The notes beneath the pieces were generated by a model. That model was not told the DNA's origin and made no database searches. It was given only the letters and a program-made list of their open reading frames with translations. Positions 57,966 to 64,000 of a DNA stretch of 64,000 nt are shown here, one piece after another. The position numbers were made by a program, and so were the translations under genes. Numbering within the stretch: the stretch's first letter is position 1; each line of letters opens with the position of its first letter. The stretch is from CAVTBX01 sp963733135 (GTDB lineage Bacteria > Actinomycetota > Thermoleophilia > Gaiellales > Gaiellaceae), in assembly GCA_963733135.1 (NCBI GenBank), contig CAVTBX010000008.1, positions 379,586-443,585 of the forward strand, in the 5' to 3' direction.

Positions 57966-59321
57966 ATGACCGCGCTCGCCCTTGCACTAGGGCTTGCGCT
58001 CGGCGCGCTCGCGGCGTGGTTTGCGCTTCGCGGACGTGCGTGTGCGCTGGCAGAAGGGGTCGGCCGCCTCGAGGCGGACGCGCGCCTGAGGGCCGAGGAG
58101 CTGACCAGCGTCCGGGAGGCGCTGGCGCGTGCTCAGGCCTCCGTGGAGCACGAGCGCTCCTCGGCAACGGAGAAGCTGCGGCTCGTCGCGGAGGCGAAGG
58201 ATGAGCTTGCAAACGCGTTCAAGGCGCTGTCGGCCGAGGCGCTGAAGACGAACAACACGTCGTTTCTCGAGCTCGCCCGAACGACCCTCGAGCGGTACCA
58301 GGTCCAGGCGAAAGACGACCTCGACCAGCGCCGGCTCGCCGTCGAGCACCTCGTCACGCCGATCAAGGAGTCCCTGGCGAAGGTGGACGGCCAAATCCAG
58401 CACCTCGAGCGAGCCCGCGCCGAGGCGTACGGATCTCTCGTGAGCCAGGTCAGGACGCTGGCGGAGTCCCAGGAGCGCCTTCGCGCCGAGACCGGAAACC
58501 TCGTGACCGCCCTTCGCGCGCCGGCCGTCCGGGGCCGCTGGGGCGAGATTCAGCTCCGCCGGGTCGTCGAGATGGCCGGGATGCTCTCTCACTGCGACTT
58601 CCTGGAGCAGGTGACCGCGAGCGTCGAAGACCGCCGCTTGCGGCCCGACCTCGTGGTCAAGCTCCCCGGGGGTAAGAACGTCGTCGTCGATGCCAAGGCG
58701 CCGCTCCAGGCCTACCTCGCAGCCGTGGAGGCTCCAGACGAGGAAACGCGCACCGCGCACCTCCGAGATCACGCTCGCCAGATACGCCAGCACATGGCGA
58801 AGCTGAGCACGAAGAGCTACTGGGAGCAGTTTCAGCCCGCGCCCGAATTCGTGGTCATGTTCATTCCGGGTGAGGCTTTCTACAGCGCGGCGCTCGAGCA
58901 GGATCCTGGTCTGATCGAGGAGGGTGTCAGCCAGCGCGTCCTTCCTGCGACTCCGACGACGCTCATCGGGCTGCTTCGCGCCGTGGCGTACGGCTGGCAG
59001 CAGGAAACCGTCGCCGAGAGCGCCCGTGCCGTGAGCGAGCTCGGGAAGGATCTCCACGGGAGGCTGGCTGTGCTGGGCGATCACGTAGCTCGCCTCGGGC
59101 AACATCTCGACCGCGCCGTCTCGACGTACAACCAGACCGTCGGGTCGCTCGAGCGGCGTGTGCTACCGGCTGCGCGCCGGTTCAGCGACCTCGGAGCGGA
59201 TGCCGGGCGCGAGATCCCGATTCTGGAGCCGGTCGACAAGACGACGCAGGTCCCTCAGGCGCTCGAACTTACCGGCGGCTCAGCAGAGCACGAGGTCGCG
59301 CCGGAACGCGACGCCGCCTAG
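57966..59321 (+). CDS. rmuC: RmuC-family DNA recombination protein
   Basis: 451 residues. An N-terminal membrane helix (ALALALGLALGALAAWFALR) is followed by a coiled coil (about 30-150) and the RmuC nuclease-like core: RAPAVRGRWGEIQLRRVVEM, AGMLSHCDFLEQVT, RPDLVVKLPGGKNVVVDAKA (the D and xAK positions of a PD-(D/E)XK-like site), FVVMFIPGEAFYSAALEQDP and LPATPTTLIGLLRAVAYGWQ. It limits inverted-repeat-driven rearrangements in E. coli. Convergent with the eRF1-like gene. Confidence 0.92.
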   Translation: MTALALALGLALGALAAWFALRGRACALAEGVGRLEADARLRAEELTSVREALARAQASVEHERSSATEKLRLVAEAKDELANAFKALSAEALKTNNTSFLELARTTLERYQVQAKDDLDQRRLAVEHLVTPIKESLAKVDGQIQHLERARAEAYGSLVSQVRTLAESQERLRAETGNLVTALRAPAVRGRWGEIQLRRVVEMAGMLSHCDFLEQVTASVEDRRLRPDLVVKLPGGKNVVVDAKAPLQAYLAAVEAPDEETRTAHLRDHARQIRQHMAKLSTKSYWEQFQPAPEFVVMFIPGEAFYSAALEQDPGLIEEGVSQRVLPATPTTLIGLLRAVAYGWQQETVAESARAVSELGKDLHGRLAVLGDHVARLGQHLDRAVSTYNQTVGSLERRVLPAARRFSDLGADAGREIPILEPVDKTTQVPQALELTGGSAEHEVAPERDAA

Positions 59322-59327
59322 CGCGTT

Positions 59328-60466
59328 TCAGTAGCGGAGCATGGCGCCGATTCCCTCGAGGGGCTCCAGGTCCTGTGCCTGGCTGACCGCGTGGACGGTG
59401 CCGCCGCATCTGAGCGTTTGGTGCATGACGAGGTCGAGGCCGTGGTCTCGCTCTTCGAGCGCCGTGCCGTCGAGCGGACACTTGCCACCGGACACGGTCA
59501 GGCGACCACAAGCTGGGCAGCGCCAGACGGCCCTGTCCGCCCTGCTCGCGAGCAGAGTCGCGATTCGCCCGTCCGACGCTGCCTCGAGGGTGTCCTCCCA
59601 GCCGCCTGTTGCACGGCCCCCACGTCCGACTTCCCCGCGCCATTCGTCGAGCACGACCTGTTCCTGACTCACCCGCCAGTCCTCGAGAATCGGCAGCGCG
59701 AGCTCGAGCAGCTGGGCCGGCGACGCATGCGACTCTGCGCTCGTCTGGCCGATCACGGCGGCCTCGGCTTCGTGCGAGAGCAGCTCCGAGAGCTCGGCGC
59801 GAGTCTCGCCTAACCCGATGACGATCACCCGCAGGCCAGGCTCCTGGCGCACCATCGCATCGAGGCGTCCCGCGACCTCACGCAGGTGCTCGAGCGCAAG
59901 ATTGTCGATGTGCCGCTGGTAGCGAGCCTGTGACAAGCCCCCCTGGTCGTGTCGGCGGGGCTGGTCCTCGGAGAGATCTTCCACCTCCTCGAGCGCTCCC
60001 GAGCGGAGCCTGAAGATCTGGCCGCGCTCTCGGCTTACCGCGACGATGAGGGCGCCTTCGCCACGCCCCACTAGTGGAACCAACGGAGCAACGTACAACC
60101 CGCTCGAGACCCTGGCTTCATCCTCGACGCGTTCGGTCAGCGGGAGGACGCGCCAGACGTTGTCGAGACCGGCCGCGAACACGACGAGGCCCCGTGCACC
60201 ATCGCGCACGAACTCTTCTTCGTAGAACCGGCGGATTCGCTCGAGATCGGCGCGAAGGCCTTGCCGCTCACCGTGCGAGAGCTCGGCCGGGTTGGCGTCG
60301 TTCGTCCTCGCCGCCTCGTCGAGCAGTGAGCGAATGCGAGCGGCGACGTCGGCCTGTGTCGGAGCAGCACTCGAATCGAGATCAACGTAGAGGCTGACCG
60401 CGCAGCCGTGCTCAGCTCGAACTCAGCGAGCTTCCTCAGCTCGTCCCAGGTGACAGACCGTGCCAT
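59328..60466 (-). CDS. Bacterial eRF1-like (Vms1/baeRF) protein with zinc ribbon, frameshifted
   Basis: From ATG 60466 the start MARSVTWDELRKLAEF shifts after about 60421. Adding one base continues RAEHGCAVSLYVDLDSSAAP, SLLDEAARTNDANPAEL, RRFYEEEFVRDGARGLVVFA, VAPLVPLVGRGEGALIVAVS, HIDNLALEHLREVAGRLDAM and a C-terminal zinc ribbon CPACGRLTVSGGKCPLDGTA. This matches the bacterial eRF1-domain family related to Vms1, thought to act as peptidyl-tRNA hydrolases in ribosome rescue. Span 1139 bases, one short. Repaired length is about 379. Divergent from trxB. Confidence 0.82.
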
Positions 60467-60614
60467 TTGACTACTTACCGATTCCGTGCCGCTGGACTAG
60501 AACCTACACCTGCGGAAACAACACCGTCACCGCCGTCGTTTAACCTGAGTAAAGGCTCCCCACCAAGCGGGAGTCGCATCTTTCTGAGGAGGGACGAAGT
60601 GGCCGCAGACGGAC

Positions 60615-61595
60615 GTGCGCCAAGTGATCATTATCGGCGGTGGCCCCGCCGGTTACACGGCGGCGCTGTATACGGCCCGAGCCAACCTGAACCCGCTCGT
60701 GATCGAGGGATTCGCGTGGGGCGGCCAGCTCATGATCACGAGCGACGTCGAGAACTACCCGGGCTACCCCGACGGTGTGCTCGGGCCGCAGATGATGCAG
60801 GAGTTTCGTACACAAGCGGGGCGTTTCGGCACCGAGTACATCGCCGACGACGTTACTCGAGTGGACTTCTCGGAGCGCCCATACCGGGTCTGGGTGGGCG
60901 ACACCGAGTATCGGGCCGAGACTGTCATCGTCGCGACGGGCGCGGTTGCGCGACAGCTTGGACTCGAGTCGGAGCGGAAGCTTCAGGGAGCCGGTGTCTC
61001 CTATTGCGCGGTCTGCGACGCGGCGTTCTTCAAGGATCGAGAGGTCGTCGTCGTCGGCGGTGGCGACTCGGCGATGGAGGAGGCCGTGTACCTGGCGAAG
61101 TTCGCCTCCAAAGTGACGCTCGTGCACCGGCGGGAGGTATTCAGGGCATCTCCGATCATGGTCGACCGGGCTCGGGCCAGCGACAAGATCGCGTTCATGC
61201 TGGACACGGTCGTCGAGGAGGTTCGCGACACGGACGCCGGTCGCGTCACCTCCGTCCTCGTCCGTAACGTCCAGACGGACGAGACAGCCGAGATTCCGGC
61301 TGACGGAATCTTCGTCGCGATCGGACACGACCCCTCGACCGAGCTCTTCCGGGGCCAGCTCGACATGGACGAAGCCGGTTACATCCTGACGGAGGGCAAG
61401 ACGACGCGAACGAACGTCGAGGGCGTGTTCGCCGCCGGCGACGTACAGGATCACGTCTACCGCCAGGCCGTTACTGCAGCCGGCTCAGGCTGCCAAGCCG
61501 CGCTCGATGCAGAGCGCCATCTTGCGGCCCGAGACGGTGGGAACCAGCAGGTGGACGTGGCTGACGAGGCGCTCGCCACGCCGACGAACTGGTAA
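60615..61595 (+). CDS. trxB: Thioredoxin reductase
   Basis: 326 residues from GTG 60615. FAD motif QVIIIGGGPAGYTAALYTAR, redox motif YCAVCDAAFFK (C131, C134), NADPH loop VVVVGGGDSAMEEAVYLAKF and the C-terminal EGVFAAGDVQDHVYRQAVTA. It reduces thioredoxin with NADPH. A strong GAGGAGG (60590-60596) is followed six bases later by another GTG (60600) that is one base out of frame. The natural start may therefore be that GTG with an indel between, adding about five residues. Confidence 0.94.
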   Translation: MRQVIIIGGGPAGYTAALYTARANLNPLVIEGFAWGGQLMITSDVENYPGYPDGVLGPQMMQEFRTQAGRFGTEYIADDVTRVDFSERPYRVWVGDTEYRAETVIVATGAVARQLGLESERKLQGAGVSYCAVCDAAFFKDREVVVVGGGDSAMEEAVYLAKFASKVTLVHRREVFRASPIMVDRARASDKIAFMLDTVVEEVRDTDAGRVTSVLVRNVQTDETAEIPADGIFVAIGHDPSTELFRGQLDMDEAGYILTEGKTTRTNVEGVFAAGDVQDHVYRQAVTAAGSGCQAALDAERHLAARDGGNQQVDVADEALATPTNW

Positions 61596-61627
61596 CAGCA
61601 ACAGCCGGCACCAACCCCGCCGTTCCG

Positions 61628-61658
61628 TTGACTTGGCCTGCGGAGCGCCAGCTACCAT
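61628..61658 (+). promoter_or_regulatory. Promoter of a leaderless PAS-protein mRNA
   Basis: TTGACT (61628-61633) and TACCAT (61653-61658) with a 19-bp spacer. The GTG start codon at 61665 is six bases past the -10, i.e. at the expected transcription start. Confidence 0.5.
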
Positions 61659-61664
61659 CGGCGC

Positions 61665-62110
61665 GTGCCGTACTTCATCTGCCCCAACTGCCGCCGGCGC
61701 TCGGTCGACCACGACGGGCGTGAAGGCCTAAGCGGCGGTCCGGTCGGCTGCCCTCACTGCGGGTTCGGCTTCCTGTTCGAGCTTCTCGACGACTACTACC
61801 CTGCGCCGGGGACGGGCTTCGTGGTCTGCGATTCGGAGCGTCGGGTTCTCGCCGTCGGTCAGGGTGTCTTCGAGCTCACGGGCTACCGCGAGCGGGATCT
61901 GCTCGGACGTGAAGTAATGGATGCCTTACACCTGAACGGAGCCGACGATCCGAATCCCGCGGCGCTCGTCGTCAATGGGGCGTCCGGCAGCTGGACGAGC
62001 GCTGCCCCTTCGGACCCGGTGGAGTCGTGAAGCACGTGCGTGCTGACTTCTTCCGAGCGTACGACGAGGACGGCGGCCGCTCTCGTCGCTCTCACGCTCT
62101 CAGGGACCCA
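61665..62110 (+). CDS. Zinc-ribbon PAS-domain protein, frameshifted
   Basis: From GTG 61665: PYFICPNCRRRSVDHDGREG and GCPHCGFGFLFELLDDYYP (two CxxC pairs), then a PAS segment GFVVCDSERRVLAVGQGVFE, LTGYRERDLLGREVMDALHL. Near 61980 the frame slips: the protein-like continuation is WGVRQLDERCPFGPGGVVKH, VRADFFRAYDEDGG in another frame, then apparently LVALTLSGT back in the first. The true end is uncertain. A sensory or regulatory role is likely. Neighbour of trxB. Confidence 0.6.
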
Positions 62111-62490
62111 AACGGCTCGGATCGTTCGGTGTTACCGGTCCGAGCTCGACCTCAGCGTGAGCATCGGCGAGCCGGGCCCTCGGTCCAGACCAGGAGCTCC
62201 CGAAGCGCCACGGGCGACGCGGGGTAGCTCGAGGAACGTCACGCTCGGCCCGACAACGACGCAGCGCTGAAGGCCTCCGAACTGCTCCAGGCGGTCGATC
62301 CGTGCTGGCCGAAACGTGCGCGGTCTCCCGTTCGATCCGGCCTGCCGATGCGATGGCGCGCTCCGCTGAGCCGAGCCTCGAGCGCCGCCACGCGTGCAGC
62401 GACGATGTCTGCGTAGGCGCAAGGTCCACGGTGCGCACTTGCTTGAGGGGTCGCCGCTCGGACGAACGAATGGGTGGCGCCGGAGCCAGG
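62100..62490 (-). pseudogene. Unidentified coding remnant with several frameshifts
   Basis: Protein-like pieces occur in all three minus frames in consecutive order: AYADIVAARVAALEARLSGA, then ERAIASAGRIERETAHVSAS, then RIDRLEQFGGLQRCVVVGPS and VTFLELPRVARGASGA, then ARLADAHAEVELGPVTPND. Spliced together they suggest a coiled coil followed by a small domain. No family is recognised. Either a decayed gene or a region with consensus indels. Confidence 0.4.
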
Positions 62491-62493
62491 GTG

Positions 62494-63200
62494 TCAGCGG
62501 ACTGTGCGATGGACACGGCTCGCGGCAAAACTCAGAGACGACGCAGTCGCTGGGCAGCGGGGGGCCCTGGCGAATACGGACACGTCGTCCGTGCCAGATC
62601 AGGAGGTGCGGAACCGAGCCCAGTCTTCGCGTCGAAGGAGCCGCTTCAGGTGACCTCGGTCTGGCTGGATCGTCGGTCGGGTGAACCGAGCCGCTGGAGA
62701 CCGGCGCATGCGCTGTCCACCGCGACACTGCGTCAGCGCCTCGCTCCAGCGGCTGCGGCGTTTCGCCAGGGTGTTGCGGCCCACCCCTGGAAGACGGACG
62801 AGCTCCTGGATGGAGATCGGCACCTGACGGTCGAACTCCTCGAGCAGCATCGCCATGGCGCCGCGCAGGTTGCGACGCCTTCTGGCGAAAGGTCCCGGTC
62901 GGCCGGATGTCGGCCTCGAGCTCGGCGAGCGGCACAGCCCAGGTAGTCGTCGGGCCGCCGGTACTTCTGGAAGAGCGCGCGCGTGACGCGGTTGACGGTG
63001 ACGTCGGTCGTCTGGGCGGAGAGCATGACGGACACGAGCAGCTCGAGGTCGTCCAGGAAACGGAGCGCGATGACCGCGTCCGGGATGCTCGCGCGCGAGG
63101 CGCTCGATCAGCAGGCCCGACGCGTGCTGCGCTTGGGCGCGCGACCCGCCTCGGCGAGCCTCGCGGACGTAGCTGCGGCGCGTCGCCCGGCACGAGGCGG
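62494..63200 (-). pseudogene. nth: Endonuclease III (Nth), broken by multiple frameshifts
   Basis: Ord. fragments of Nth in different frames: LLIERLAREHP, DAVIALRFLDDLELLVSVML, SAQTTDVTVNRVTRALFQKY, then AVPLAELEADIRPTGTFRQK, then MAMLLEEFDRQVPISIQELV with RLPGVGRNTLA (HhH), then LKRLLRREDWARF, and PHLLIWHGRRV with DCVVSEFCREPC (iron-sulfur end). At least four or five indels separate them. The lysine-aspartate segment between the HhH and the C-terminus is scrambled. It cannot encode an active enzyme as written. Confidence 0.8.
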
Positions 63201-63459
63201 ATTGTGTCCGCGCATGGGCGCGAGCGCGTCAGCTCGCACCGCGGTTTCGTCCGCGCGCGTGAAACTGGCCGCACGGGTCGCCGACCCGCCCCCTGCTCAC
63301 GCGCGAGCGTACCGCCGAGAATCCGCATCGTGTGTGTGACCAACGTGGCGACGGAAGTGCGACGACACACAGTCGGCCGAGCGAGCCGGCGCCGATCGCT
63401 CCCCGGGGGAGACCCAGACGCGCAGGCCCCGGAGACCTATGGCTCGGCTGCGGGCTACT
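63201..63459. other. Short stretch without a supportable gene
   Basis: Between the Nth remnant and the nuclease C-terminus no frame gives a recognisable product. A minus-strand MRILGGTLAREQGAG start at about 63331 leads nowhere convincing. It may hold the displaced end of the nuclease gene and the start region of nth. Confidence 0.4.
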
Positions 63460-64000
63460 ACGGCTGCGGAGAGCAGGCGGGGGCCGGCGCAGACGACGTC
63501 CGAGCGCGGGGCAGCCGGGGCAGGCGAACTCGCTCCGGCGTCGGACGGAAAGTCGCCCGCCTGGATGCGGTCGATCGCCGCGGTCAGCTCGGCCTCGAGC
63601 GCCGGAACCTCCGTGTGCGCGAACGTCGCCGCGACCGGCTCGGCCGGTTGCTCGAGGAAGACGTACGTCACCTCGACCTCCTCCGCTCCGGCGCGAAATG
63701 CCGCCAGGGCATACACGAGGCGCTGGAGCCGGTACTCGGCCTCGACAACCTCGGCCGGCGTGTGCTCCTCGAGGCGGTTCGTCTTGTAGTCGACGACGAG
63801 GGCCCGGCCGTCGGCGAGCGCGAACACGTCGAGCCGGCCGTGGAGCAACACACCGTCGTGCTCGAACGCGAAGCTGAGCTCGGGCCGCACGCCCGGCGCC
63901 TCCCGCAGGCGCGTGGCCAGCGGCGATTCATGCCACGCGGCCACGAGCGACTCGATCCGCGTCAGGTCCTCCTCCTCCGCGGCCGGGTACCGGGCCAGCA
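63460..64000 (-). CDS. C-terminal PD-(D/E)XK nuclease domain of a UvrD/AddA-type helicase-nuclease (partial)
   Basis: The frame is open to the window edge. LTRIESLVAAWHESPLATRL, LSFAFEHDGVLLHGRLDVFA, LADGRALVVDYKTNRLEE (the D...DYK nuclease signature), AEYRLQRLVYALAAFRAGAE, EVEVTYVFLEQPAEPVAATF. The end should read like EFACPGCPAL then DVVCAGPRLL with clustered cysteines, but these pieces lie in two frames near 63500-63530, so at least two indels occur. It functions in double-strand break processing as the exonuclease end of RecB/AddA-like proteins. Confidence 0.78.

Noticed and set aside
1..64000. CRISPR arrays, rRNA genes, intact insertion sequences or a defence island
   Set aside because: No regularly spaced repeats, rRNA stretches or complete transposase frames were seen; the only mobile trace is the integrase remnant near 50.6 kb.

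Overview
The window is 64 kb of GC-rich, gene-dense DNA. It looks like a chromosomal contig from an uncultivated actinobacterium, probably of the Thermoleophilia type (Gaiellales or Solirubrobacterales). That placement is an inference from codon bias, frequent GTG starts, a NucS mismatch endonuclease, a MoeZ/CysO/CysM/Mec cysteine module and DUF3105/DUF5519 proteins; no rRNA is present. Genes lie on both strands in short operons, many with 4-bp ATGA or GTGA overlaps. Several genes start 7 to 16 bases after a -10 box, so leaderless mRNAs are likely.

Layout. 0-3.6 kb: ParA end, agmatinase and small unknown genes. 3.6-11.9 kb: a DNA-repair cluster (Nei-type glycosylase, UvsE endonuclease, Lhr helicase, HhH-GPD glycosylase). 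12-15 kb: a phytoene-desaturase-like oxidoreductase, an acyl-CoA dehydrogenase and a ChaB protein. 15.5-17.2 kb: an ECF sigma factor with a membrane-anchored beta-propeller partner. 17.3-24.3 kb: peptidases, an amidohydrolase, regulators and the primary-type sigma factor. 25.7-28.5 kb: a complete thiocarboxylate cysteine pathway (rhodanese-E1, a CysO-CysM fusion, Mec peptidase). 28.5-38.7 kb: secreted proteins, an AAA ATPase with a palindromic promoter, CNNM/CorC, NagA, a NarL-type two-component pair, FAD and VOC enzymes. 38.9-45.5 kb: two DHA2 exporters, NucS and a SoxR-controlled divergent promoter. 45.5-54.7 kb: an ECF sigma with SnoaL tail, a BNR protein plus sulfur carrier, a second ureohydrolase, an integrase remnant near tRNA-fMet, Ppx and Gdh. 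54.7-64 kb: a tRNA-Leu-like gene, DinG, RmuC, an eRF1-like protein, TrxB, then a stretch rich in frameshifts with an Nth remnant and the end of an AddA/RecB-type nuclease.

Most unusual item: two copies (13387-13551 and 24503-24670) of a roughly 165-bp structured element. Each is a long imperfect hairpin with a conserved internal core and an apical stem whose sequence differs between copies but keeps its pairing. The G-U wobble bias picks the same strand of the core in both, which points to a structured RNA. One copy fits exactly between a stop codon and an oxidoreductase gene that has lost its start codon.

Caution: at least ten genes carry single-base frameshifts that can be repaired by eye. 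The apparent UvsE-Nei fusion is one of these. They are concentrated right of 49 kb and look more like consensus indel errors than biology, although true decay cannot be excluded at the right end.
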